Source: Stercorarius parasiticus
Taxonomy: Eukaryota; Chordata; Aves; Charadriiformes; Stercorariidae
Direction of reading: 5' to 3'
Length of the DNA stretch: 64,000 bases
Assembly: GCA_013396915.1 (NCBI GenBank)
Contig: VWZL01000259.1
Coordinates: 236,378 to 300,377 of the forward strand
Shown here: positions 14,484 to 27,828 of the stretch, in pieces
Layout: every line of letters begins with the position of its first letter
Position numbering within the stretch: the stretch's first letter is position 1
Notes under the pieces: generated by a model
Databases searched by the model: none
The model's input: the letters and a program-made list of their open reading frames with translations, nothing else
What the model was told of the DNA's origin: nothing
Position numbers and translations under genes: made by a program

Positions 14484-17400
14484 ATATAGAGGGGTTGGTC
14501 CCCTCCCAATGGGCCAAATACAGCTCCAGATGCACACAAGTACTACTAAAGATTAGGTCACTGCAAGAAAATCTTAACTTTACTGCATTTCCTATGTAGA
14601 CATAGTTTTTCTGGAATGACCTGGTCATATTAAGATTAATTTGTTTAGTCTACGTCAGCCAGACAGCAAAAACAAAAAGTCTGCCATAGAATATAAGACC
14701 TGATCAATGTACAGGGAAGGTTTTACTGTAATACCTGAAGTCAAAATCCTGATAGCATACTAAATATTTAAAGACAGCTCTGGAGACACACATGAATGTG
14801 CAACCCAACCAGGAAGACTTTACAGGTACCAAAAATAAGCTAGGATGGTTAAAGAGCAGAGGAAGAGAAACCATTAAACATAACAAGAGGTTCTGTAAAA
14901 GTGAAAATAATCTTCAAATAAGGGAAATAGTAGAAATTGGCAAGGTAAAGTAGAACTACATTTAGATGAGAAAAAATGGTTTTGAAAAGCACTGTAGGAC
15001 ACTAACACTACTATAAAAAACTTTTGGTTCATGTCAAAGGGAGGAAATGTGCCAGGGAGATGGTGGGGCCAGTACAGGAGTGAGACGGAAAAGATGCATT
15101 CACAGAAGATAAGTCCAGTGGAGTGGAATTAAATTAATTCTTTGCACTGATGTCCACAACATGAGGGACTATAGGTTTTGGTAAATAAATAAAATGAAAA
15201 GTTACGTGATTCTAGGACTGCATTGAATTTACCCAAGAAGGAATTCAAATATGAAATTGCAGGGTGACCTCAAGTGGCACTAAGTCTATCATTTAAATCA
15301 AAAAGGGTGCCAAGGGAAGGGAAGATGGCAGACACAACATTAGTTCACTAGAAAGGATGAGAGTCGGTCCAGAAAGCCAGTAAGACTCAGTCCTGCACTG
15401 GAGACAAGGGTGACCAATTCAGCTGAAACCAAAATAAAGAAAAGCAAAAAATCTGCTTTTATGATGATTCAAGTTTGAAGATGTGAGACCAAGGACCAAG
15501 TCCCTTCCCTGTAAAGCACAGAGCCTAGTGCAGAAAGGTATAGAGTGGGAAGGTGATGTGTGAAGAACGGGGAAAGGAAAACCAAGCAAGGTACCCGAGC
15601 AAGCACCATTGGTGCAGAGCTGAGACCACCCGTGCCAGGACGAGACTCACGATGTCCCAAAGTGAGAAGCAATCACATGCTCCCATCTTTTTCCAGGCTG
15701 TACTATGAAACACATCCTTTGCTTTTACAAGGCAGCGTTGCAGAGAGGGGGATGGTAATTTGCAGTAAGTACTATTTCAGATATGTTGTATTAATAACAT
15801 ATATTGAAGTAGCAGCTCACAACATTACATCGGTATCCTGTGGAGCTTTTCTCTGTGCTCATGTTCAAGGCAGTGACAGGTACTTTAGGGCTGGCGTACA
15901 CATGCTCCTCCCAGTCTGGCACACTCAGCCCAGCAGAAACCCCTCAGACATTTACCCTCCTTTGGCTTCTCCATCTTGCACAGCCCACAAATTCAGGTCC
16001 CAGTGGGACAAAAGCACGGAGACGGTTCATAGCCCTTCTCTGCTTTCAGGAAGAGAGAGTTTGTGCTGAGGACATTTGCAGTAACTCAGATAGCACTCGG
16101 TCCATCTGACCTAATGGTATCAGTGTCTTTGCATTAATTACATGGAAGCAGCATCATTTGTTAAGCTGGTGTGAACGTATGACACCAGTGCAACAGGTCC
16201 CCTTTAAAATACATATGAGTGGGCAGAGATAAAAAAAAAAAAAAAAGAGCAAGAGAAATCTTGAGACTGAAAGAGAGAGGCACTATTAAACACTTTGTAC
16301 TTATCTTGCTGAGGAAGAGCTTTGTTCCAGAGAGGGAAAAAAAACCTCTCTCTTTGAAGCTATCCAAACAGTAAACAGACCATTCTTTAAACAGTGGCGT
16401 ATCTACAGCAATGCGTACATCAGAGGACTGGCACGAAGAAAGCATTTTTCTCATAGATAAAACAGCAGAAAGGGTCTCTTGCACTGGTGATAATTTGGAT
16501 CTTCTGCTTTACTTAGATTTTCAGGGCAAATCCAGAAAAAGTCTAATAAGCCCTTAAAGAAAAAAATATATCAAGAAGTATTGATGTTGATTCACTGCTT
16601 CTTACAACATGTTCTTCTGCTCCCAGGACAGGAATAGAAAAGGTTTCAGAGGCTTCTCGTCATATTTGTACTGTCTGCTGTAAGGGACATCAAGGCTTTT
16701 GTGCATTAACATTGCCTGGACAGATGTTTTGGTGTCACAGGTGCAAAACAAGGATGGCTTCTACAGCCCAGCTGCTGCACACAAATGCTTGAGCTCTCAG
16801 CGTGCAATTACAAGCCGAACTGACAAGCGGCACAAGGAATAAGGGAGAGATTTAATTCCGTGCCCTGAAAATCTTGACTAATTTTCAGAGTGAACTTTTT
16901 GTCTCTACGAGGAACTCTCCTGTACCACTTAATTGCCCTTCAGGCTTGCCCATCCTAGGGATACCATAGCTGTGAATACAAGAGCACCACTTTTTGCTGC
17001 CATAAACCAGATGCAGGCAGCAAGACTTGGCCACTGGCAACTTACTGACATTTACAAGTTTTCTTTCTATGGCCATTGTGTCCACATGGTTGTTTCATTC
17101 TCAAGCTTACTGGCAGAGGCACTACTGATCGTCTCCTGAGACCCAGCATCCAGAGAGAGAGCACTTGCAAGACCTGTGAACAGGTGATTTTACCCCTACG
17201 TTTTCAGCAGAGTGTTTTTGTTTAGCTGTTTCTTGTTCCACTTTATAATAAGGTTATAATTTATTATATGTATGTAGGTTTACAACTGCTGTTTTCCAAG
17301 CAGAAGAGCCCTGATGTCTAACCTCCAACCTCATCCAGAGCTATGGGAAATGTGCCCATAAGGCAAGAGATGGGTTCAACGCCTCGTTTCACTTGTGGGG

Positions 17401-18049
17401 ATTCAAGGACCCAGCGCTGCCTCTGTTCTTCCACAGGAGAGAGACAAGACTCAAGGGGGCAGAAGACGATGAGCAAAGGGGAACATGACTGCGGTTCAGT
17501 ACTGGAACCTTTCCTCAAAGGTAAGGTGCTCAGCTGAGCTCCTTCCCATGAAGGGGTGCAAAGAACTAATTTTCCTTTCAGACCTTAAAAGTTCCTTCCA
17601 GCCTTCAATTGGGTGCAAATAGCAGGTTTTGCTGACAATAATTCATAATCTGGGGAGACGTTCAAAAATATAATCTGTATTACAGAGCAATGCCATTCCA
17701 GACGTGCAAGCTTCTTCAGAGCAGGAAGCTGCCATGTTAAATGATTTCTTCTAGTTTTGCAATTTAAATGAAAAGATCAGCATTACAGCCTTGGCAAGCA
17801 ATGAAAGTGAAAATAGACACTGTAAAAAACATCATGATTTCTGCTTCTTGTGCAGCAGCCACCCGTTGATAAAAGGTGGCATGTGTCTCTCTCCTTCACA
17901 GACTCCCTAGTAAATAATCATCAATTTACACATTCTAGCACAATACCTCTGCCTATAAATTGCTTCTTCAAAGACTTCCTTTTCCCCTGGAAGCACCACT
18001 TCTAAGTGTGTTGAAATTACATCTTATTCTTTTCTTTGAAAGATCTCTC

Positions 18050-18190
18050 ACTGCACAGCCAAATAAAGAGGGATCATTTGCATAATTCTTCTTTTTAAAT
18101 GACTTCAGGTTGATACAGGTTCTTTAGTGAATTGTTATTCAGCAGGACATGGTCAGATGCAGATAAAGTGCTATAGAAGGTAGAAGTTAA
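18050..18190. promoter_or_regulatory. Possible regulatory block with POU octamer
   Basis: A repeat-free AT-rich stretch with a perfect octamer ATTTGCAT at 18076-18083, extended as ATTTGCATAATTC, the form preferred by POU-domain factors. An AAATGACTT word and a GCAGATAAAGTG word (GATA-like) lie downstream. One octamer is expected now and then by chance in 64 kb, so the call is tentative. Confidence 0.2.
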
Positions 18191-21100
18191 CATCCTCAAA
18201 TCTGATCAAGTAACATTTCAGTTTTAAACTGATACTGTAAATCACAAGGAATTACAAAGCTCGAGCTTGATTCAACTGTTGAAACAGACTTAATATCAAA
18301 GCAGCCTTTCATTCAACAAAAGATTCTGCTCTGAGCCATTCTCAGGCTTGTAGCAAGCACAAATTATCATTCTGGCAGACTCTTGCAGCCAGACAGACTG
18401 TTTTCCTGAGTGCTCCTGATCTCTGACTATACGCATAAAATAACTGCATTTAATATAATATTATTATATACAATTGCATATGTTATATGTATAAAGGTAT
18501 TAATAATAAATAGTTGCTTCATAAGGCTATTTTCAGCTTCTTTGATGACATCAAACATTTTGATAATTTCAGAAATCAAGATGCTCTCATTTCCTTTTAA
18601 AAATCTACAGATCTGTTGTTTTCACTGTAGATATTGAAAGAAAACTTCCGTAGAGTTTTCCTGAAGTTCTACAAAACCTGTGCAAAGGCTTAATTATGAG
18701 ATTCGAGAAAGCTGAAGGCACCCATAACTCCACATTGCAGAGGCCATCTCTTGAAAAAACCATTTACCACTCATGCTCACATGAATATAAAACCTAAATA
18801 TCACAGTCTGAAAACAAGCAAGGTTTAATCTCAGTGCTTATCTCTTCCCAAAATTCTCAGGGAAGATACACCTGAATAATCTGTCAAGGGAAGTTGTGCA
18901 AAGACCATTGCTTGCTATTGCAAAAACAGTTTTGAGGTAGGTGCAGTTTGGAGCAATCTTTCACTGTTAATAAAACAGCTGAGGCTACCAAAATGGCCTT
19001 TCTTCTCTGTACTCTAATATCACCTGGACCGGAAGAAAAAAAATTCCCAGCAGTCATTTCCCTCAAACACATATGCATTCACACACATACACATATATTT
19101 GTATTCTGAATAAGGATACAGGGTCGGACAGACCACTGCAATGTCATACATTGGCGGCGTAAAACGTGCAATCTGAGTGAAAACCTCACACTTGATACAA
19201 CGGGATTTTTGCACTGAGTTCTGAGGTTTGCTGATGTTTGGCCCTCTTCTCTCTTAACCTCAACATCTTCTGGTCTCTGCCTGAAATGGAGCCAATGCAG
19301 AGCTGGCAGTCACGTTCTGCTGTCATTAAACCTAGAGAATGGGCAGCTGTAGCAGCTAGCTGTAAATTGGGATGTTTTTGCCGAGGTAAAAGGAATACTT
19401 CTTCACAGCCAACACTAGTGGGTTTTGCTTCAGTTCTTGTGCAAGGAGCAGAAGCAGAAATACAAGAGTTTGGCCATGGAGCCTTGGCTTATTCCCACAG
19501 GACCAGGGATGCCCTAGGCATCTTTCCTTCCAATTTTGGATAAACTGATGGCTATTTAATTTCCAGGACCCAGTAAGATGAGGTACAGTATGCCCAATAA
19601 TGCAAGGCTTTTCCTTTGACTCCATATACTGAAAACACTTGAAAATTTATGAAGGCTTCTGTCTGGGCTGACACCACCTAGAATAAAAATCACAGATTTC
19701 TACAGCTTGAGCTCCAGACTAAACTCAGCAGCTGGATCCATGTTATCTTTGGGTCTTTCACACTCCCAAGAAAATCACAATCACTTTGCAGACAGCAAAC
19801 ATCTCCTGGGAAAACCCTGACTCTGGGTCCATCACCCAATGTTACACCTGCCTCCTTGTCCCATTTTTTTTACCCTCCCTGCTCCTCCTTAATGATGCGA
19901 TTTACCCAATAAGGAGCAAACTTGTGACACAGACTCTTGCTGAAAAGCCACAGTGAGCCAAGGATGTTGCGTGGCAGCATCAAGAGTCATAATTAACACT
20001 ATGAAAACAAAACTTCAACTGCTAATTCCCTCTTAGGAGATTTAACAAATAACATTAGCCTTGAGCATAACTAAGTACATTTTAACACGGTTCTTTACAA
20101 TAGGGGTTCAATTACCCATAGCTGATTTTTTTTCACTGTAGTCATAAATTTAATACCATACTAATGAGTCAGTGAAGAGTAAACTGATGGGTAGTTTCAT
20201 TCAGACTAGAGCTGTTAAGAACATTTTCAATTAAACATTCTTTCTTCTGAAAATGCATTTTTGTCAGAGTGAAAATGCTTTGCAGTTAAATATTGATTTC
20301 AAGGATATTATCAAGAAAAAGGTTTCATGGATCAGGATGGATTCTCCAAACACCTTAGAGATCAAACAAAACAAAACTTAGTTCTTTTCAGTGCAGATCT
20401 GGTATTTTAACATAGCTGTTTTACAGAAATGTTTGAAGAACTGTGATTTCTTCCAGCACAAAATAGAAAAGGCTTCCCAAAACTTATGTGAAAATGGAGT
20501 TCTTTATTCTAAAGAGCTCTAACACTGACTCCCTACTCTAACTATCTGGGAAATAACTATTGTCAATGCCAATGGATTTTTAGCAGGTTATTTTTCCATT
20601 CCCACTAAACTGCTGGACGTCTGATTGTCAAGAAAAGATCAGCAAATGCTAAGTGATAGCCTGGTTGAATGTTTAAATTGTATTAATTGCATCTGGGAAA
20701 TGGACTATGCTGTTTATAGACAAATGTTGATTTACTTTTGCATCTTCATCAATAGTTTTGATCTTGTATTGATAACACAGTTGAAGTTATATTGCTCCTC
20801 TATTAGAATGAAATACAGCTATGTTTAATAGTTTGCTCTCTACTTGAAAAAGTTTCAGGCAATTCAAGGAAAAGGTGGCTTAGACAACATGCAGGCTAAA
20901 TGGCTAGTAAGACGGCAACAAAGAAGTTAGGAAACAATACAAACCCTAAAAAGTACTGGAGAATTAAAAAACAGTGTGCTTATTGAGAACAACATAAATA
21001 TTTAGAAGACAATTACAGGTAAACTTCTAAAAGTATGTGTAACTTTGATCTAAGATCTGAAAGGTGTCAACTGCTAAGTAAAATTCCTGGTTTCTATCAA

Positions 21101-22542
21101 GAAAATATACAGAAATAAAGGTCCGAATTATCACTCGTAACCTCAATATGGCTGTGTAGATGTTAAAAAGTTCTCAGAAGTTCCTATTTCCAATAGACAT
21201 TAAACATAGAATCAGGATTCTACATCTAGGCAACCGTATGATTTCTTTAATTACGCAGGATCTTACACTGATGTCAGAAAACTCAACATTAAGCATTATC
21301 TCACTGATTCTGCTGCTGGCAAAAATGCTTTTGCATTTTTCAGTCCAGTTGAGCATCATGATCCATTCTTCCAGAAATCAAATAATTGTTCAGAAGACGC
21401 TGTTATGCAGGAGACTCCAGTTTAGTTTATGACACCGGCCAGCTACTAGAAGTACCCCCTGCAGTTAAGAACCTGACCCAACACTAACCAAGCTCAGACT
21501 TTTTCACTGACTCCTAATATGCTTTGGACCAGAAAAACACATTGCTACAGAGCACCTCTCTCTCACGCAAATAATCCAAAGATTACATGGCTGAAAATCT
21601 GCATCTGGGTCCCTGGGATGTGCAGTGTCGCCCTCTGCCTCCTCCGTGACCTCCAGCCGTTTCGGAGCACTGAGCAGAGAGGGCTCATAGCTCTCTATAT
21701 GCAGCTCCTTCCCACAGACAGCTGTGGGGAGAGAAAAGTAAACCACCGACTGGACACAAGCCTGTCTCTTATTAAATCAGTCTGAAACAACGCTGGACAT
21801 CAGGAAGATTACAATAAGGCTGTGTTTTGCCCCAGCATGAGACTCAGTGATGCAGCTGGATTTCTTTCCCTATTTTAGAGCTTCATTTTATGCCAAGTTA
21901 AAGACGGACCTCACCTAAGGTTTATTAACAACTTCTTTCCTCCTCTTTTCTGGAATTAATTCACACTACTTAAAAATTATTAAATCATAGCAAAACATTG
22001 AAGCCAAACAGTTTCTCAGTAAACCAGAGTCTTGTTTCAGAATCATTTTCCTCCTCCTGCTTTTCTCAAGCCAGTCACTGGCTGTGTGCTGGGACTTGAG
22101 CAATTCCCAAGAGGCATTCGAGAGACGTTTCTGAAACCTCCTCGTTTTAGCAGAATCTTTAAGCCTATTCATTTAAATAAAGCGCTTCATATGAGCCTGC
22201 AAACAAAATTCCCTTCCCCTGACAATGAGGCAGGAAAAAAAAAAAAAAAAGATGGTGAATAAAATAAACGAAAGGGATTGGAGCATGGGGGAGTTCCCTG
22301 TAAAAAGTTTTTAAAAAAATAATAATAAAAAAGAAAGGATTTGGAGGCTGCAGTGCAGTGAAAGTGTTGTTTATAGCAAACAGCGAGATACAAAGAAAAT
22401 TGGCCAGGTGAAAGCGTATGATTGTGTTACAGTGAACCCCAGCTAAATGAATATCTGACACTAAATAAATCTCTTAATAAAATTACTGCACTCTAGTACC
22501 CAACACACTCTGCATATGTAATAAAACTCTTTAAAATGAATA

Positions 22543-22773
22543 GCTGATAAGGAAATGAACCTGTTCAGGGAATGAATAAACACACTTTTGCATATACACA
22601 CAGAAATACCAAATGGTGAAACATACTCATAGTGATTATCAGACTGTTAAAATAATAACACTGTGAAACAAATAAATCTGCCCCACAGCAAATTATGTCT
22701 CTGCTGTACTTATGGTGAAACCTTCTACAAACACCTGATAAAGGAATAAACCTGTTAAAGGAATAAATTGACT
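22543..22773. repeat. Dispersed ~38-bp imperfect direct repeat
   Basis: Two related segments, 22543-22583 and 22733-22773, share the order CTGATAAnGGAA, AACCTGTT, then nnGGAATnAATAA-like sequence, 190 bases apart. The second copy also repeats AAAGGAATAAA internally at 22741 and 22757. The DNA between is AT-rich and shares the word GGTGAAAC in both halves (22615, 22713), hinting at an older, longer duplication. I do not recognise a repeat family. Confidence 0.55.
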
Positions 22774-24939
22774 GTACAGTAAGGTTATCCGCAGATTTAC
22801 ACTGGACTGCAGTGATAAACCTTCTTTTTCATTAGTCCAATAGATCATAGGATATACAGTACTTACAAATGTTTCAGCATTATATATAAGCTGGAGTGCT
22901 CTGCTGTATGTATGCATTTGAGGGCAGGGGGTCAATAAATAGACTGAATGTTGCTTCACAAAATATCTGTCAGTGTGCATTAGCAGAATACCTGATCAAG
23001 AGATGAGCTGGCTGTAAAACATCCCCTGCACACCCGAACTTCCAGACCGTATATGCTAACAGCAGCCAGGGGTTCAGCAGGTCTAAAAATCACACCAGTT
23101 ATTTAAATGTTTAACCCCATGCACCCAGGCTTTAAAAAAAAAATTAAATGCAGTGAGACCACAATACATTTCTGCTGGTGGGTTTTAACCTTTCTAGATA
23201 CGCGCTAGCCAAAAAATTACCAGACCTCATGCCAGGCTCTGAAACATCAAAGTGCAAGAGATGCAGGTAGCAAAGGCTGCAGAAGAGCTGCGGGCTGTCC
23301 CCACAGCCATGGCTCACAACATGTCCTTGCATTGCTCCTACACATCAAAGGGGACAAGAGGAGTCAGGATCAGGCCCCTGTCCCATCTTTAGGGCGACCA
23401 GAGCTGTTTCTTAATGATGATGCTGACCTGCTCAGGCCATAGCCAGAGTGGAAAGGCTAATGCTGGAGAGCAGGTAAAGCCTCCTTTTCTGGCTGCCTAA
23501 AGCTTCTAGGGTATTATGGAGTATATGGTGTTATAGAGTATTTCTCCTAGAGTGCTCCAGCAGGAGCACCCAGCAGAGGAATGCTGTCAGCCCCTAAGGC
23601 AAGCAGATTTTGGGCAAGGGTAGGAAATACCATAGGATTGACTTTCTGTGGCTGTGAATGAAGAATTGGTGGGGGAAGAGAAAATACTGCAAAAAAATTC
23701 TAGCAATAGGCAGAAGAGGGTATTTTCCTCAGGAAAAGCCAAAATCATCACTATTGGATGAGCCGTTACCAGATGAATCCCATGTTAAATAAGGGTTAAC
23801 TTGAGGTTCAGAAAAAAAGAGATTTAGGACTCCACTCACCACCAGCCAACCAAAAGGAAGACAGGAACAGTCTCATTTCTCCCTCCAAATTTCTGACAGA
23901 TCCTGCTTTACGTAGCAACATTTGATACACAAATGCTCACAGCAACAAGGACGCGCACTACAAGGCTCTGCATGGGAAGCACAGAGCATCCTCTGGCTCC
24001 AGTCCTACCTTGTCCCTTCTCATAGAGCCAAGTCCTTTTTCAGCAAATGGGTTTAGCTGGGATCAAGTAAATCATCATATCATATAGACAATCATCATAT
24101 TTGTATAAGCCATGTAAATAGGTTTAATAAACTGTAAAGCCCACAAAAATATTAAAAGCAACTCATGTTTAAATTCCTAGGGAACCCAGGCAAGCGAGCT
24201 TCCAGCTTCCTCAATGGGTCTGTTGATTGAGCTCAACCCCAGAGCTAAAAGAGGTGAAGAAAAGGAAAAAGAAAGGGAGAAAACTTCTATGTTCTTACCA
24301 GTGTTCCAGAAAATGGGAGGGGCGAGCAAGTAATGTGGAGAACAACTAAGATGAAATGTGATGTTGAAATGAATAAGTAAGTTCATTATATTCTACAACA
24401 TGATAAGACTTTGCAGGCCTGATTACAACATTAAGGGACAGTGCTGCAATATTATAAATTACAGGGTGAAGCACTCCTGTTTCTGTCTCTATATTTCTAA
24501 GGTGGGAGAAGTTAATTATTTTTATAGGTCTAGATATTGCAAGGATGAGGATATCAGAATATCTTGTCATTGACTCTAAAGACAGCACTGGAGAAGAGGC
24601 GGAGGGGAAGGGGGGGAACCACCCCGTTTAAAGAAAATTATTATAAAAATACTAAAAATGATATATAGATTTTTTGACCTACATCCATCATTTTTACATA
24701 CCTAGGTACTTGATGCGTCGTCTCCATAAACCATCACTCTGTTATTTTTCATGAGGCTCAGAGTAAACAGCCAAAGCTTAAGACTTGGAAGTAAAAAATT
24801 AAAAAATTAAATATATAAATAAAATCAACACAAGAGAAAAGGTTAATGGGAATTTACATGATTTTATTATTATTAAGGAGCACAGGGAGAAGAACAACGT
24901 TTCTAGCACTCTAAGTGGCCTGTGGTACAATCAGTAACC

Positions 24940-25173
24940 CTGAAGTATATTCAGCAATCTTTTTNATTTAATTTTCTCCTTTCAGCTGTTATCTGGGCCG
25001 GGTGGTATATGGCAGGCTGCGGCCGAGTCATTTATTACACTTGCTGAATGGATAATGGCAGGGAGAGTCTATTATACCCAGCTTTGTTAGGGCTTTGAAT
25101 GTGCTACTGAAACCTGTGGCAGTCTAAATCTCTTTACATCTGTAATAGATACACAGCACTCTATTATTTCATG
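24940..25173. promoter_or_regulatory. Candidate conserved non-coding element, cut by assembly gap
   Basis: A repeat-free block with enhancer-like content: E-box CAGCTG at 24983-24988 joined directly to a GATA-type TTATCT at 24989-24994, a GAGTCA half-site at 25025-25030, and several TTATTAC or ATAATGG words. It has no open frame of interest and runs straight into the N gap at 25174. A single ambiguous base lies at 24965. The call rests on sequence texture only; conservation could not be tested. Confidence 0.35.
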
Positions 25174-25228
25174 NNNNNNNNNNNNNNNNNNNNNNNNNNN
25201 NNNNNNNNNNNNNNNNNNNNNNNNNNNN
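25174..25228. other. Assembly gap (55 N)
   Basis: A run of 55 N. The left flank is AT-balanced and enhancer-like, while the right flank starts abruptly as GC-rich sequence (GGGGAGCGGAGGGGCTCTGG). The hidden sequence may therefore be GC-rich and hard to sequence, and its true length may differ from 55. Confidence 0.98.
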
Positions 25229-27193
25229 GGGGAGCGGAGGGGCTCTGGGGATGGCACAGGGCATTTTGCTGAAAACGCGTTAAAAGCAGCAGTGGCTCTG
25301 AGACTCGTGCTCATCTCACAGACACATTTTTGTTTTGCTTTTGAAGATGCCTGTCTTAACAGGCTATGCCTCTGTGCTCAGCTCACGCAATGAGGTGCAC
25401 GGTCCCTTCCTCCTCCAGGGTGATGTTTTGCAGAATTGCAGGATAATGACAATCCCCTCGTGCCCAGCCTTGGTGCAGCCCAAAAAAATCTGCACTTATC
25501 CCCATGTTCCTCCCTTCCTGGAACGTATTTGGTTCATGCCTTTGGCAGTCGGTGTGTGGCCACCACCTGCGTTACCAGTTTTAATGCAGGCATCCCACAT
25601 GGGGAAGGGGATGTGGAGGGAGCTTGCACCCGAAGCCGGTTGCCACAGTGCAGTGTCCCCTGGAAGCTGGGCTGTAAAAGTGTCTCCTTCCCTTTTTTAC
25701 ATGCCACCATTGGCTCAGGCAGGCACTACCATCCCCTGATCCTCACCCTCCCACCAGCCAGACTGCCAAGGGCCAGCAGGCAACCTTACACATCTCTGTT
25801 GTTAGCTCCCTCAGTAGTTGCTTGTCCCACAGCCCGCCATCCCCCCCAGCCCAGGGGGCTGGAGCATGACTGACTGCGGTAGCACTTAACGCCCTGAGAT
25901 GATGCTCGTCAGAAAAAAATATTTTGCTGCTACTTTTGAAAATGGGAAACCCCAGATTTCTAGAAAAAAATATGTGAAAAGTGTAGTTTTGTCCTTGGAG
26001 AGTTTGTTACTGGTGACTTTTATGGTCAAATGCACCAACAGATATGGCATCTGTTGATTTGCAGAAATCAAGGGCAACATGACCTCCTCTGGCCACAAAT
26101 TTGTATTTGGTTGGGTACAAACCCAACCTGTAAAGCCGTCCCCAAGCAGAGGCAAGAGCTGCAGCAGAGGCGCACCCTGGCTTCCCACCAGCACAAGCTC
26201 AGAAAGCCAGGAGGCTGCAGAAGCTCTCAAGCTCACTGACCTCTCACAAGGGACTTGCCTGGCTGACCAGCTCAGGCAGAGGTGGTTATAAAGCAGAAGG
26301 GCTTCAGAGCAGGAAGGTATTTGTTTGGTTATTAGACCTGCTGCCTTCTCGACAACTAAAACTATTAGATAATGGAGGGCAGAAGGCAAAGCCTTCTGTG
26401 ACATCACCCATAATAGCCTTTTCAGGGTGTTTGTGGCAACGCCACTTTTTACACCACTCTTGTTTTGTTCCAGCACACATCAAACACACTCTTTATACAC
26501 ACTTAGCAGAGACACAATAGCATCCTTCCCACAGTGCTTCCAATCAACCAACTACAAAAGGAAAGATGAGGGAGCCCACGGGGGCTCCAGCAGCCTCCAC
26601 AACGCCCGTTGCGACTTTGGGAAATGCAGCCTCTGGGCTGCTTTTGAGGTAGCGCTGCAATGCCCCGAGGTACTTCAGCTGTCCAAGAAGACTTTGTACA
26701 TGTGGAGAAGGTGCACATGACAAACTGGATTAATGCATATGGTTGTGTTTCCCTCTGCTGGCTGGGAACAGTGGCTATGGAAATCTCTTGCAGAGCTCTC
26801 TCCGAGATCTCCTTTTGCTTACGGGGTAGAGATCCATGTCACAAATGTGGTATCTGTACACACAAAGCAGTTTTCATTAAATGGGCATATCCCCAAGATG
26901 CAGCACCACAGCCCTGAAGGTGCTAAAACATGGCCTTACTAAAGAAAAAAAACACAGAAAAATCAGCTTCTTAAGAATAAATTGCTGCTCAATGGCCATT
27001 TCCTAGGACAGGAGCAAAAGAGAGGGGTGCCTTGAAGCAAACAAAACTGGCCAGGCCTCCACTGCCCAGAACAGCATCCATGCGTTAATGCAGCAATGCC
27101 CTTTGCAGTGCCATGCACAAGAGACCTGATGACAAGGAAATCAGAGATAGAATAACAAGTTTCACTAAAGTTAGCCCCAGACAATCCTATTAT
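25229..27193. other. GC-richer non-coding stretch
   Basis: This stretch is richer in G and C than its surroundings, so stop codons are rarer and long frames appear on both strands, including the longest of the window (196 codons, minus strand, 25886-26476). Composition and overlap argue for chance: opposite-strand frames at 26030-26291 are also open, and no domain, signal peptide or splice-bounded exon is evident. No repeat family was recognised. Confidence 0.5.
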
Positions 27194-27215
27194 CCCCCCC
27201 CCCCCCAAAAAAAAA
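27194..27215. repeat. C13A9 homopolymer junction
   Basis: Thirteen C followed directly by nine A. Long C runs are unstable in replication and error-prone in sequencing, so the exact length is uncertain. The complementary strand carries T9G13. Confidence 0.9.
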
Positions 27216-27828
27216 GAGTTTGTCCTTTAGCTCCCCTTAACTCTACTATCAAGCAAGAATTTTCTTGCTGCCTTACTTGTAATAGCATTGTCCTCTTCTC
27301 AGATAACAAGAAGAGACCTACCCCATCCTCCTACCTGCCAAATCTTCTACCAATCTCAAACGAGAGGATTAAAACTGCTACTGGGTGAGGCTGCAGTTGC
27401 TCTGTGATTGCTCGCTTTTTAAAAAGCCGTCTTATCTATGCTCAAAGAAGTAAAGGCTCTTCCCTCGATGTGTCGCTTTGTTATCGTGTACGGGCTCTTT
27501 CGCCATCACGCTTCTGAGGCAGATTGATTCAATCTCCAGATAGCAATGCCCCACTCCCTGGAGGAGCTAAAAGCCCCACAACTCCAAACTTGCCAGCAGA
27601 GTCATTTATTCTTTTATCATTATAAGGGCTCACACAGGGGAGGAAGTTGTTTGGTGCTTTTCTTTTGGAAATGGAGTCAGGGAGGGGCTTATATTTCCTT
27701 AATTTTCAGGGAAAATCTGTTGACTGACTGTTGGTCAACAAGTCCCATTTGTTTCCTTGCTCTGAAGCATACTGCCCGCCCTTCAGGGGATCAAAACCTG
27801 TTTGTTTGCCATTTACCTGGACTTGTGC

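Larger units (their letters stand above)
9458..22470. other. Non-coding stretch, no gene recognised
   Basis: About 13 kb without a recognisable gene. Open frames reach 169 codons at 15560-16069, but they overlap other frames and lack recognisable domains. Contents are A16 runs at 16231-16246 and 22235-22250, a short CA-rich patch at 19078-19095, and purine-rich DNA near 13200-13330 whose minus strand therefore encodes spurious hydrophobic peptides. A perfect POU octamer lies at 18076-18083. No CR1 copy was found. Confidence 0.6.

Noticed and set aside
15560..16069. 169-codon plus-strand open frame
   Set aside because: Overlaps another open frame and a minus-strand frame, and low-complexity or domain features are absent.
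25886..26476. 196-codon minus-strand open frame, longest of the window
   Set aside because: GC-richer DNA with frames open on both strands, no recognisable domain, no splice-bounded limits and no promoter. It fits chance.
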